Positions 19,471-27,455 of a stretch of DNA of 34,567 bases are shown in pieces. Source of the DNA: an uncultured Verrucomicrobiales bacterium. GTDB lineage: Bacteria; Verrucomicrobiota; Verrucomicrobiia; Verrucomicrobiales; DEV007. Below the pieces are notes generated by a model. That model was not told the origin of the DNA. It did no database searches and worked only from the letters and a program-made list of their open reading frames with translations. The position numbers and the translations under genes are program-made. The stretch lies in the NCBI GenBank assembly GCA_938082635.1, contig CALLLI010000443.1, forward strand, positions 1 through 34,567, written 5' to 3'. How positions within the stretch are numbered: the stretch's first letter is position 1; each line of letters opens with the position of its first letter.

Positions 19471-20169
19471 GTGACGTCCTTACCCTCTTCTCGCAATCGC
19501 TGGTTTGTCGTGCTTCTGGCACTCTTTGTGCCGTTCTTGATGTCGTTGATCTACTTCGTCCTCCTGCCGGGGATTTGGTTAGGCAATGCTTTGTATGTGG
19601 TGATGAAGGTCATGCTCGTCGTTTGGCCTACCGTGGCGACGTTCTGGATTCTCAAGGAGCGGCTCGATCTTGGTTTGGCGAAAGGATGGCGTGTTGCCAT
19701 GATCGGGGTCGGCTTGGGTGGCATCATTGTGGCGTTGATGCTAGGACTCATGGCGACGCCACTTGGCGAGATCGTTCGTGCAGGTGCTGGCAAGATTCAG
19801 ACCAAGGTCGCTGGCATGGGCGTGCTAGACCACTTTGTGTGGTTCGCACTCTTTTTGTCGGTGATTCATTCCCTGATCGAGGAAGTCTACTGGCGTCGCT
19901 TCGTCGCTGGGAATCTCCTCAAACTGATCTCGCCATGGAAAGCCCATCTTCTCGCTGGGATCGGTTTCAGTGCTCATCATGTCGTGGTGGTGTCACAGTT
20001 CTTTCCGTTGGGCATGGCCTTCTTCCTCGGGAGCTGTGTGGGCATTGGCGGCGTGCTGTGGAGTGTTCTCATGGTGAAGCAGCGTTCTTTGTTAGGTGCT
20101 TGGATGAGCCACATGGTCGTGGATCTCGGCATCATGGTGATCGGGGCGCGACTGATGGGCTTGCTCTAG
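19471..20169 (+). CDS. CPBP family intramembrane glutamic endopeptidase
   Basis: A 232-aa polytopic membrane protein of the CPBP (Abi/CAAX protease and bacteriocin-processing) family. The three family motifs are present: E137-E138-V-Y-W-R142 (EExxxR), F166-S-A-H-H170 (FxxxH) and H214-M-V-V-D218 (HxxxD). These form the intramembrane active site. Several hydrophobic helices flank them, the first at about residues 11-33. Substrate is unknown; relatives range from prenyl-protein proteases to immunity proteins. The start is GTG, preceded by a G-rich stretch; the nearby ATG at 19460 runs into a stop at once. It ends 25 bp before the ABC-F gene and may be co-transcribed with it. Confidence 0.9.
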   Translation: MTSLPSSRNRWFVVLLALFVPFLMSLIYFVLLPGIWLGNALYVVMKVMLVVWPTVATFWILKERLDLGLAKGWRVAMIGVGLGGIIVALMLGLMATPLGEIVRAGAGKIQTKVAGMGVLDHFVWFALFLSVIHSLIEEVYWRRFVAGNLLKLISPWKAHLLAGIGFSAHHVVVVSQFFPLGMAFFLGSCVGIGGVLWSVLMVKQRSLLGAWMSHMVVDLGIMVIGARLMGLL

Positions 20170-20194
20170 GGGATTCCTGCTGTTAACGGGAGCC

Positions 20195-22090
20195 ATGGCT
20201 AACCAACCGGCGATCTTATCTGCTCATGAGCTGACGCTATCCTTCGGCATGCATCGGGTGCTGGATGGCGCGACGGTGGCTGTGTATCCCGATGAGAAGA
20301 TCGGCGTGGTGGGTCGGAATGGCTCAGGCAAGACGAGTCTGCTGAAGATCTTGGGCGGGGAAGAGGCTCCTGATGATGGGCAAGTGTCTCGAAGAAATAA
20401 CTTGGTTGTGGGCTATCTCTCTCAGGAATTCACCCTTCTTGACGATGCCCCCGTTTTGGAAAACGTGCGTGCGGGAGCTTCCAACGTCCTGTCACTCATC
20501 GATCGGTATGAAGGTGGTAAAGCGACGCCTGAACAGCTCACCAAATTGGCAGACGAGATTGAAACGGCCGATGGCTGGAATCTGGATCAACGTATTGAAA
20601 CGCTCTTTCAGAAGCTCAATTTGCCGCCGAAGGATCGCGTCGTGAGGTATCTGTCAGGCGGTGAGAAACGCCGCGTTGCCTTGGCCAGAGCGCTGGCAGC
20701 TCAACCCGAGCTGCTGATTCTTGATGAGCCGACGAACCACTTAGATACCGAGACGATTAATTGGCTAGAGGATTACCTCATGAGTTATCACGGAGCTTGT
20801 CTCTTCGTGACCCACGATCGCTACTTCCTTGATCGTCTAGCCACGCGCATTGTTGAAGTGGCAGAGGGGCGTTGTTTCACTCACGAAGGAAACTATGGCG
20901 AGTATCTCGAGGCCAAAGCCGTTCGCCAGCAGCAGCAGCAGAACACGGAGCGCAAGAGGCAGTCCTTTCTGCGACGCGAACTCGACTGGGTTCGGGCAGG
21001 AGTCAAAGCGCGTACCACGAAGTCACGCAGTAGGATAGACAATTTCTACGAGATCAAGGGAAAAGCAGCTCCCACGGAGGAGTTGGACGTGGACTTGATC
21101 ATCCCGGAGCCTCCTGGCCTTGGAAATGTGGTGGTTGAAGCGAAAGACGTGGCTATTCAGTTAGCAGATAACATGCTGTTCTCTGGCTTCAATGTCGTGA
21201 TGGAGAAGAACACGGTTACTGGGATAGTCGGGCGCAATGGTTTGGGTAAGACGACCTTGCTCAAGCTTCTTATGGGTGAGTTGGAGCCGACCGAAGGAAC
21301 AGTGAAGATTGGCAAGCGGACGTTGTTTAACTACGTCGATCAGAATCGCGTGGCTCTTGATCCTGAGTCGACAGTCCTTGAGGAAGTGGCGGATCAAGCC
21401 GAGACGGTTCAGTTAGGAGATGAACAGGTGAGTGTGCGTGGGTACCTCCGCCGATTCCTCTTTACGGATGAACGGATCAACACGCGTGTCGAACTGTTAT
21501 CAGGAGGTGAGAAGAGTCGGCTTATGCTCGCAAAGATTCTTCGTCGCACGGGCAATGTGCTCATTCTGGATGAACCGACGAACGATCTCGATCTTCCAAC
21601 ACTGCGTTTGTTGGAAGAGGCGTTGTTAGGATTTCAGGGCAGCGTCATCTTGGTGAGCCATGATCGCTATTTCTTAGACCGTGTCTGCGATCGTATCATT
21701 GCTTTCGAGGGTGATGGCTACGTGCATGTCTCGGAGGGCAACTATAGTTACTATGTGACCAAGCGCGAGGAACGCGAGCGAGCTTGGAAAGCGCAGGCTG
21801 CTAGTGCCAAGTCTACGAAGAAACGTTCCGGTGAGCGTCCACCTAAATTGACTTGGAAAGAGGAGCGCGAGTTGGGGGCCATGGAAGAAACGATTCTTGA
21901 AGCGGAAGGCGTTGTAGAGTCGCTTCAAGAACAGCTCAATGATCCGAATTTCTACGTCGAGGGGGCAGGGAATTTGGCTAAGGTAACGGCTGATTTGGAA
22001 GCAAAGCGTGTCGAAGCGGCAGGTCTCTACGTGCGCTGGGAGGCCCTTGAGGAGAAGAGGAAGGCCTTTGAGGCAGCGAAGTCTTCCTGA
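20195..22090 (+). CDS. ABC-F family ATPase (Uup-like)
   Basis: A 631-aa soluble protein with two ABC ATPase domains and no membrane segments. Domain 1 has Walker A GRNGSGKTS (40-48), signature LSGGEKRRVALARAL and Walker B LLILDEPTNHLD. Domain 2 has GRNGLGKTT, LSGGEKSRLMLAKIL and VLILDEPTNDLD. A Gln/Arg-rich linker (VRQQQQQNTERKRQSF) joins them. A C-terminal coiled coil (about 545-625) follows the motif PPKLTWKEERELGAMEE, typical of Uup. ABC-F proteins act on the ribosome, relieving stalling or tuning elongation; Uup is also linked to DNA and ribosome maintenance. Subfamily assignment to Uup is by the C-terminal domain and is inference. Confidence 0.95.
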   Translation: MANQPAILSAHELTLSFGMHRVLDGATVAVYPDEKIGVVGRNGSGKTSLLKILGGEEAPDDGQVSRRNNLVVGYLSQEFTLLDDAPVLENVRAGASNVLSLIDRYEGGKATPEQLTKLADEIETADGWNLDQRIETLFQKLNLPPKDRVVRYLSGGEKRRVALARALAAQPELLILDEPTNHLDTETINWLEDYLMSYHGACLFVTHDRYFLDRLATRIVEVAEGRCFTHEGNYGEYLEAKAVRQQQQQNTERKRQSFLRRELDWVRAGVKARTTKSRSRIDNFYEIKGKAAPTEELDVDLIIPEPPGLGNVVVEAKDVAIQLADNMLFSGFNVVMEKNTVTGIVGRNGLGKTTLLKLLMGELEPTEGTVKIGKRTLFNYVDQNRVALDPESTVLEEVADQAETVQLGDEQVSVRGYLRRFLFTDERINTRVELLSGGEKSRLMLAKILRRTGNVLILDEPTNDLDLPTLRLLEEALLGFQGSVILVSHDRYFLDRVCDRIIAFEGDGYVHVSEGNYSYYVTKREERERAWKAQAASAKSTKKRSGERPPKLTWKEERELGAMEETILEAEGVVESLQEQLNDPNFYVEGAGNLAKVTADLEAKRVEAAGLYVRWEALEEKRKAFEAAKSS

Positions 22091-22147
22091 GCCGCGCCAC
22101 TTCCAGGATGGTCGGGGGTTCTTACAAACCACAAAGACCCCAACTCT

Positions 22148-23584
22148 ATGGATTCCGATACGACTCAGACTACTCTTGCCGGTTCACGCCGCGATTTCAT
22201 GAAGACGCTCACTGGAGCGACGACCGCATCGGCGCTCGCTGGTGTCGCCATTCCTCATGTCCATGCTGCCGGCGACATTAGTGCCAAGCAGATAGCCCTT
22301 GTCGGCTGTGGTGGTCGAGGTACGGGTGCTGCTGCTCAGGCTCTTTCCGTCAAAGCGCTACCGACCAAGCTGGTCGCGATGGCAGATGTCTTTGAGAGTA
22401 AGTTGAATAGCAGTGCCAAGGGGCTGGAGCGGAAGTTCTCCCGCAAGGAAGAGGACAAAGACAAGTTTGATGTGGATCCCGAGAATCGCTTTGTCGGGTT
22501 TGATGGTTACAAGGGCGCCATGGATGTACTCAGTCCTGGTGATATTGTCATCCTGGCGACGCCACTCGCGTTCCGCTGGGTGCATTTCAAGTATGCGATC
22601 GATAAAGGGCTTCACGTCTTCATGGAGAAGCCGTTGACTGCCGATGCGCCAACTTCTAAACGAATGTTAGCTTTGGCGGATGAAGCGGATAAGAAGAATT
22701 TGAAAGTAGGCGTAGGACTGATGGTGCGTCATTGCCGTGGACGCCGTGAGCTTTGGGATCGCATTCAGAACGGAGAGATTGGCGATATCATTGCCCTCCG
22801 CGCTTATCGCCAACACGGTCCCGTGGCATCGGCATTCTCGACAAAGAAGCCTGACGATAAGTCGGAGCTGGCCTTCCAGATCGACCGCTTCCATAGCTTC
22901 CTCTGGGCGAGTGGTGGGCTCTTTAATGACTTCTACATTCACCAAATTGATGAATGTTGCTGGATGAAGAATGCTTGGCCTGTCAAAGCGGTAGCCCAAG
23001 GTGGGCGTCATTATCGCGGGGTCACCGATGGACAGCCGGATCCTTACGGAAACAACTACGTGGATCAAAACTTGGATACTTATTCTGTCGAATACACGTA
23101 TGACGACGGAACCAAGTTCTTCTTCAACGGCCGTACGATGTTCGGTTGTCGCGATGACATGTCGAGCGTGGCCCATGGTAGCAAACGCTCTGCCATTATC
23201 TCAACGGCGGGACATTCACCTGGCAAAGCGCGCATCTTCCAAGGCCAGTTGCAGCCGCGCCGTGGCGGCACCGTGTGGGCTTATCCTCAGCCTGAAGAGA
23301 ACCCTTATCAGTTAGAGTGGGATGATTTAGTCGAAGCGATCCGTGACGACACCCCATTCAATGAAGTGCGACGCGGTGTCCAAGCTAGCCTTGTGGGCAG
23401 CATGGGCCGTCACGCTGCCCACACCGGCCAGGAAGTGAAGATGAAAGACTTCATCGATCACGATCATGAGTTTGCACCGAACGTCGACAAGATGACGATG
23501 GATGGTGAGGCCCCGGTCAAAGCGGATGCCGATGGGCGCTATCCGATCCCGATGCCTGGCATCAATAAGAAGAGAGAGTACTAA
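22148..23584 (+). CDS. Tat-exported Gfo/Idh/MocA family oxidoreductase
   Basis: A 478-aa NAD(P)-dependent oxidoreductase. A twin-arginine signal (G-S-R14-R15-D-F-M-K, then a hydrophobic stretch ending VHA/AGD) directs folded export. The Rossmann glycine motif is GCGGRGTGA (53-61), and the family E-K-P motif is at 160-162 (FMEKPLTAD). The C-terminal half carries the Gfo/Idh/MocA substrate domain, with HQIDECCWMKNAWPVKAVAQGG resembling the conserved C-terminal histidine region. Tat-exported members are abundant in Planctomycetota and Verrucomicrobiota and are presumed to process sugars or sugar derivatives in the periplasm. The substrate is unknown. It starts 57 bp after the ABC-F gene. Confidence 0.93.
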   Translation: MDSDTTQTTLAGSRRDFMKTLTGATTASALAGVAIPHVHAAGDISAKQIALVGCGGRGTGAAAQALSVKALPTKLVAMADVFESKLNSSAKGLERKFSRKEEDKDKFDVDPENRFVGFDGYKGAMDVLSPGDIVILATPLAFRWVHFKYAIDKGLHVFMEKPLTADAPTSKRMLALADEADKKNLKVGVGLMVRHCRGRRELWDRIQNGEIGDIIALRAYRQHGPVASAFSTKKPDDKSELAFQIDRFHSFLWASGGLFNDFYIHQIDECCWMKNAWPVKAVAQGGRHYRGVTDGQPDPYGNNYVDQNLDTYSVEYTYDDGTKFFFNGRTMFGCRDDMSSVAHGSKRSAIISTAGHSPGKARIFQGQLQPRRGGTVWAYPQPEENPYQLEWDDLVEAIRDDTPFNEVRRGVQASLVGSMGRHAAHTGQEVKMKDFIDHDHEFAPNVDKMTMDGEAPVKADADGRYPIPMPGINKKREY

Positions 23585-23616
23585 TCTCTTAGATTATTTG
23601 AACATCGCCGGTGGCG

Positions 23617-24828
23617 ATGCCGTCTTGTCGTCTGAGACGGATTGTCGCCATGCCCACGCTTCACTTACCCCGCGTCCCTAGCAAGGCTCGAAAGGCTTTG
23701 GTGGTGAAGTCGTCGCCACTGCTCGAGAATTCTGCGCCGAGCGTTCGCGAGGCCCGCCGTCGGCGTCGGCGATGGGCCCTATTCTGGGCGGTGGTGATTC
23801 ATGGAAGCATTCTAGTGGGCGGAGCCCTATGGCACACGAATCCTGAGTTCATTGCCCAGATAGGAACCTCGATCTCGATGTCGACGGAGCCCGCAGTCGA
23901 CCGACAGCAGGAATCGACCAAGGAGAAGCCCATCGAGAAGGTGGTCATTCAGAGTTCTTCAGGGCCGCCGCCAAAGCCTACCGAGGCCTCTATTCCTGAC
24001 CTTGTGCCAGTAGTCGCGCCAGTGGATCTTCGCATGCCTCAGCCAAGTGAGGCCAATGAGTTTATCGAGCTGGACGTCGAGGTCGTGGATCTCGGGGTGA
24101 CTTTTGGAGAAGCCTTTGAGGGGGAGGATATTGTCGAAGAAGTGTTAGAAACGAAGCTCTTTAGTGCGCCTGCCAAGGGAGAATGCAGTATCTTTGTGAT
24201 CGACGTCTCGACTAGCATGCCCAAAGAGTTGGGTCAGGCTGGCATCGCCGGCCTTCGACGGGATCTCCGATTGAAGATCGATTCGTTGCCCGAAGATAGT
24301 TTCTTCAATCTCATCTGTTTTGGTGATCAAGCCGACGGTCTCGCTTCGCAACCGATCAGAGCCACACAAGAGCACAAAGCGCTTGCCCACCGATTCATGG
24401 CTGGCTACTTCACGGGGCAGTTCCAGCGAACGCGCACGGGCCAGTTTGGACGTAAGGGCTTGGCCAATGGCATCCCATACACGCCAATTGGACCGAGTGA
24501 GACTCCCTACATGAAAGGGACGAAGGGCGGCTCTCGGTACGATCTCGCTCTCGTCGCTGCCTTTCAACAGCGTGCGTCGACCGTCTACCTGGTGACTGAT
24601 GGCACTCCCAGTGTGATGAAGGAAAGGCGATTCCTTCCAGGAGCCAGTTCAGTAAGTCGGGAGGACGTGATTCGAACCGTGGTGAAGGCCGGCCAGCGTC
24701 TCTACCCGAAAGAGCTCCCAGTTGTGAACTGCGTGAGCATCAATGGGATTGGAGAATCCTATCTAAAACAAATCGCACTCGCGTTCAAAGGGCGCTGTGA
24801 TCGGGTCGACGTCGGACAAATACCGTGA
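23617..24828 (+). CDS. VWA-domain protein with TonB-like membrane anchor
   Basis: A protein of 403 aa from the ATG at 23617 (GTG at 23611 and ATG at 23650 are alternatives; no strong ribosome site). An Arg-rich N-terminus precedes one membrane helix (about residues 53-71, WALFWAVVIHGSILVGGALW), then a Pro/Glu-rich extended linker with GPPPKPTEASIPDLVPVVAP. This half resembles TonB-type proteins. A von Willebrand A domain starts near residue 188, with MIDAS residues D196-V-S198-T-S200 and a later T-D-G (LVTDGTPSVM). It contains a Gly/Arg/Thr-rich insertion (about 265-305) before the SRYDLALVAAF helix. VWA domains bind metal-dependent partners; the partner here is unknown. It follows the oxidoreductase by 32 bp. 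Confidence 0.85.
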   Translation: MPSCRLRRIVAMPTLHLPRVPSKARKALVVKSSPLLENSAPSVREARRRRRRWALFWAVVIHGSILVGGALWHTNPEFIAQIGTSISMSTEPAVDRQQESTKEKPIEKVVIQSSSGPPPKPTEASIPDLVPVVAPVDLRMPQPSEANEFIELDVEVVDLGVTFGEAFEGEDIVEEVLETKLFSAPAKGECSIFVIDVSTSMPKELGQAGIAGLRRDLRLKIDSLPEDSFFNLICFGDQADGLASQPIRATQEHKALAHRFMAGYFTGQFQRTRTGQFGRKGLANGIPYTPIGPSETPYMKGTKGGSRYDLALVAAFQQRASTVYLVTDGTPSVMKERRFLPGASSVSREDVIRTVVKAGQRLYPKELPVVNCVSINGIGESYLKQIALAFKGRCDRVDVGQIP

Positions 24829-24940
24829 ATCTCACGATCAATGGTGAGTTCCGCAAGACAGTATCCGGTCTACGCGCTAGGCTACTTCACTGTCGGATCA
24901 CCGAGCGAGACCAAGGTGTTCTTAACGGAACGAACCCATT

Positions 24941-24959
24941 GAACTCGCCTTGCGAGTTC
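24941..24959. repeat. Perfect hairpin, 8-bp stem
   Basis: GAACTCGC and GCGAGTTC form a perfect 8-bp stem around a 3-nt loop (CTT). It lies in the convergent gap between the VWA gene and tyrS, and may act as a bidirectional transcription or RNA-end signal. Confidence 0.8.
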
Positions 24960-25030
24960 CCCATGTGTCGTCCCGAGGTCTTTAACTAATGTCTTATCAG
25001 GTGATTCCGGCAGGTTTCTTTCCCGCGTAG

Positions 25031-25091
25031 AGCGACTTTCCAAAGTCGCTATGGCATTCGGGCCCGACTTCCAAGACGACTTTGGAAAGTC
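25031..25091. repeat. REP-like inverted pair of GACTTTCCAAAGTC palindromes
   Basis: The first unit, AGCGACTTTCCAAAGTCGCT (25031-25050), is a hairpin with a 9-bp stem. The second, GACTTTGGAAAGTC (25078-25091), is the exact reverse complement of the first unit's core, so the pair also forms a 15-bp inverted repeat with a 28-nt spacer. A partial third copy (GACTTCCAA) lies between them at 25066-25074. Paired inverted palindromes of this kind resemble REP/BIME elements; dispersal in the genome is not visible here. Confidence 0.8.
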
Positions 25092-25102
25092 ATCCTACCC
25101 GA

Positions 25103-26269
25103 TTACCCAATCCGCACCATGCGCTTCTTATCGAGTTTGAGAACGTCGCCTAACTTCAATGTAAGAGTTGCCTTGGGGTCCGTTTGCTTTTCACCGTTCA
25201 GCTGGATGCTGCCTTGCTGAACGAGGCGGCGGATGTCGGCGTTTGAGCGCATCTGATCGAAGGTGTCGGTGTAGATCTGACTGATGTAGCTGAGCATCTG
25301 CGTCTCAGCAGGCGGGCAGGGGACTTCGGGGAGTTCAGCGTCCTCCACCTTTCCTTTGCCGAACTTGTTCTCGAAGTCAGCACGCGCTTGCGTTGCCGCT
25401 TCGGTATCGTGATAGATCTCGACTGTGCGCTGGGCCAGGTGCTTCTTGGCTTCCATGGGATGCCTGTCCTTGTCAAAGTCTTCGCCAATGACCAAGCTGT
25501 AGTAACGTGGCATGAGCTCGTCAGAAATACTCATGAGCTTTCCAAACATCTCGCTAGGCGCTTCCGTTAGGCCCACATAGTTGCCGAGGCTCTTGCTCAT
25601 CTTCTTGTTTCCGTCTAGGCCCTCTAACAAAGGTAGTGTGAGCACGACTTGAGGTGACATTCCTTCACCCTTCTGCAGGTCTCGGCCTACAAGGATATTG
25701 AAGAGCTGATCCGTCCCACCAATCTCGACGTCCGAGTTGACCACGACGGAGTCCCAACCTTGCATGATGGGGTACTGAATCTCGTGCAAACGGACTTCTT
25801 GCTTGTCGGCGAGGCGCTTCTTGAAGTCCTCTCGTTGCAACATTTGCTGCATGGTGACCTTGGCATTCAGCTTAATGACTTCTTGAAAGGGCATCTTGGC
25901 GAACCAGTCACCGTTGTAGACGACCTCTGTCTTCTCCTTGTCGATGATGAGAAAGGCCTGGTCGGTGAAGGTCTTCGCGTTGACCATGACTTCTTCATGC
26001 GTCAGCGGTGGACGGGTGACCGATCTCCCCGAGGGATCACCTATCATGGCGGTGAAGTCGCCAATGATCAGGACGATCTGGTGCCCAAGGTCCTGAAACT
26101 GACGGAGCTTACGAAGCTGTACGGCGTGGCCGAGATGAATGTCAGGCGCAGTGGGATCTACTCCTAGCTTGATCCGAAGTGGACGGTCTAACTTAAGTTT
26201 CTCGGCCAGTTCTTCCCGGCTGTGGACGTGTTCTGTATCCTGACAAAGTTGCGTGATTTGGTCGCTCAT
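25103..26269 (-). CDS. tyrS: Tyrosine--tRNA ligase
   Basis: A 388-aa class I aminoacyl-tRNA synthetase that charges tRNA-Tyr. The HIGH-type motif is H45-L-G-H48 (APDIHLGHAVQLRKLRQF), and the KMSKS loop is intact at 223-227 (NKKMSKSLGNYVG). A C-terminal S4 RNA-binding domain covers about 325-388 (DIRRLVQQGSIQLNGEK). The GVDPTAPDIHLGH and IGDFTAMIGDPSGRS segments fit the TyrRS subgroup often called TyrZ-type. The ATG is 16 bp downstream of the lipoprotein stop, suggesting it is the last gene of a long minus-strand operon. No T-box leader is possible in this 16-bp gap. Confidence 0.97.
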   Translation of the reverse strand: MSDQITQLCQDTEHVHSREELAEKLKLDRPLRIKLGVDPTAPDIHLGHAVQLRKLRQFQDLGHQIVLIIGDFTAMIGDPSGRSVTRPPLTHEEVMVNAKTFTDQAFLIIDKEKTEVVYNGDWFAKMPFQEVIKLNAKVTMQQMLQREDFKKRLADKQEVRLHEIQYPIMQGWDSVVVNSDVEIGGTDQLFNILVGRDLQKGEGMSPQVVLTLPLLEGLDGNKKMSKSLGNYVGLTEAPSEMFGKLMSISDELMPRYYSLVIGEDFDKDRHPMEAKKHLAQRTVEIYHDTEAATQARADFENKFGKGKVEDAELPEVPCPPAETQMLSYISQIYTDTFDQMRSNADIRRLVQQGSIQLNGEKQTDPKATLTLKLGDVLKLDKKRMVRIG

Positions 26270-26285
26270 GAAAAGTAAGGTCTGA

Positions 26286-26879
26286 CTAGCGGGTATTGAG
26301 TAGCTGGCGGAGCTGGCTGCGATTGAGCTTCTTGCTCTGATCCGTATCCTTCATCGGTTCAAATTTCCGATAGAACTCTTTCCCTTCATACTGGCTCCGA
26401 TCACCCTTCCAATCCGTTCCACCATCAGCAAGGCGGGCGCTTTCCCGGGCGACTTGTTTCTCGCGGTCGCGAGTAGACTTCTTGGAGAAGGCGCGTTTGA
26501 ACCATGAGTCGTCTTTCTTGCCTTGGTAAGACGAGGTGAGATTCCCTTCACGAGCTTCGGTCTTGTTGTAAACCTTGTTCGCCATGGTCTTGTTATCGTG
26601 GAGCTTGAAATAGGGGTGCTCCTTGAAGGCATCCTTCGTGAAGGCGTCTTTGTTCTCGTAGCGGCTGCGTAAGCTCGATTCTTTTCCCTCGAATTTCTTG
26701 CCGTCGAAGGAACTCTTCTTTTCAGGGTCATAAGAAGCAAAGGTCTTCATGGCCTTGGCCTCAGCAGATTGTTCCTGCGAACCCGCTTTTGGCTCGAACT
26801 CTGCAAACTCATCCTCAATGGAGGTGGACTGGCAGGACACCAGAACAGGGAGGATTAGAAATAAGGCCAGAAAGCGCAT
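26286..26879 (-). CDS. Basic lipoprotein of unknown function
   Basis: A 197-aa protein from the ATG at 26879, chosen because it begins a clean lipoprotein signal (MRFLALFLILPVLVSC, lipidated Cys16 or close). An ATG at 26942 would add 21 polar residues ahead of the signal and is unlikely. The mature protein is very polar and basic, rich in Lys, Ser, Asp and aromatic residues, with short recurring K-F/Y-G-K motifs (SFDGKKFEGKES, SQYEGKEFYRKFEP). I recognise no domain. It sits between the crcB-like gene and tyrS on the same strand. Confidence 0.78.
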   Translation of the reverse strand: MRFLALFLILPVLVSCQSTSIEDEFAEFEPKAGSQEQSAEAKAMKTFASYDPEKKSSFDGKKFEGKESSLRSRYENKDAFTKDAFKEHPYFKLHDNKTMANKVYNKTEAREGNLTSSYQGKKDDSWFKRAFSKKSTRDREKQVARESARLADGGTDWKGDRSQYEGKEFYRKFEPMKDTDQSKKLNRSQLRQLLNTR

Positions 26880-26955
26880 GAATGACGTTAGCAAGGTTCG
26901 CTGGGCGACCAAACGTTGATTTACCGAGTGGTTCAACTCCAAACGCGTTGTGTGA

Positions 26956-27351
26956 TCATGGATTCTGGAAGACGCGGCAGCAGAGGCTGTTGCCTAGCCA
27001 GACCAGAAGGATCCCGAGGAAGGCGCTGAGGCTGACGTAGAGAATGACCTCAAAGATCTTTCCCTCATCCAAGAGTCGCCAGGTCTCGAAGCCGAAAGTG
27101 GAGAACGTTGTGAATGAGCCGAGGAGACCTGTGAAGAGAAAGAGCGTGGTTGATGGATTGAAGACGTGAAGACAGTCGGCGAGGCCTTTGAGCGAGCCGA
27201 TCATAAAGCATCCTACCAGATTCACTGCTAGAGTGGCTATAGGGATCGGGTAGTCTTGAAATGCCGGGACCCGAGGAATCCAGACAATCATGCCATACCG
27301 CATGATTGCGCCGAGAAACCCGCCACAACCTACGGCTAGGAGCTTATCCAT
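26956..27351 (-). CDS. crcB: Fluoride channel CrcB (Fluc)
   Basis: A 131-aa four-helix membrane protein of the CrcB/Fluc family, which exports fluoride as a dual-topology dimer. Landmarks are GCGGFLGAIMRYGM near the N-terminus, the NLVGCFMIGSLKG helix, and the pore-lining GLLGSFTTFSTFGFET with its Phe and Thr/Ser residues. The ATG at 27351 gives the typical length. However, the frame opens at an ATG at 27459 that overlaps the preceding gene's stop by 4 bp (ATGA), which would add 36 polar residues. Translational coupling may therefore favour the longer form. No fluoride riboswitch space is available. Confidence 0.9.
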   Translation of the reverse strand: MDKLLAVGCGGFLGAIMRYGMIVWIPRVPAFQDYPIPIATLAVNLVGCFMIGSLKGLADCLHVFNPSTTLFLFTGLLGSFTTFSTFGFETWRLLDEGKIFEVILYVSLSAFLGILLVWLGNSLCCRVFQNP

Positions 27352-27455
27352 TGGAGAGAGGGGAGGCGAGAAAGGAACATGGTCGGATTGTCTGGAGTTT
27401 GCTAAGGTCCATTCTTCCCTAAAACGTTGATTCGCAGGTAAAGATTCAAAGAACG

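Larger units (their letters stand above)
24829..25102. other. Convergent non-coding region rich in palindromes
   Basis: This 274-bp gap separates two convergent genes (VWA protein, plus; tyrS, minus). I see no plausible ORF. It holds at least three strong inverted repeats listed separately and a 10-bp palindrome TCGGGCCCGA at 25058-25067. No oligo-T tract follows any of them, so they look more like REP/BIME elements than simple intrinsic terminators, though they may still stop transcription from both sides. Confidence 0.75.

Noticed and set aside
24829..25102. tRNA, small RNA or CRISPR in the convergent gap
   Set aside because: No cloverleaf, no T-loop motif and no regularly spaced direct repeats; only inverted repeats are present.
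27352..27455. Fluoride riboswitch before crcB
   Set aside because: The upstream sequence is the tail of the preceding frame and shows none of the conserved motif features I could recognise.
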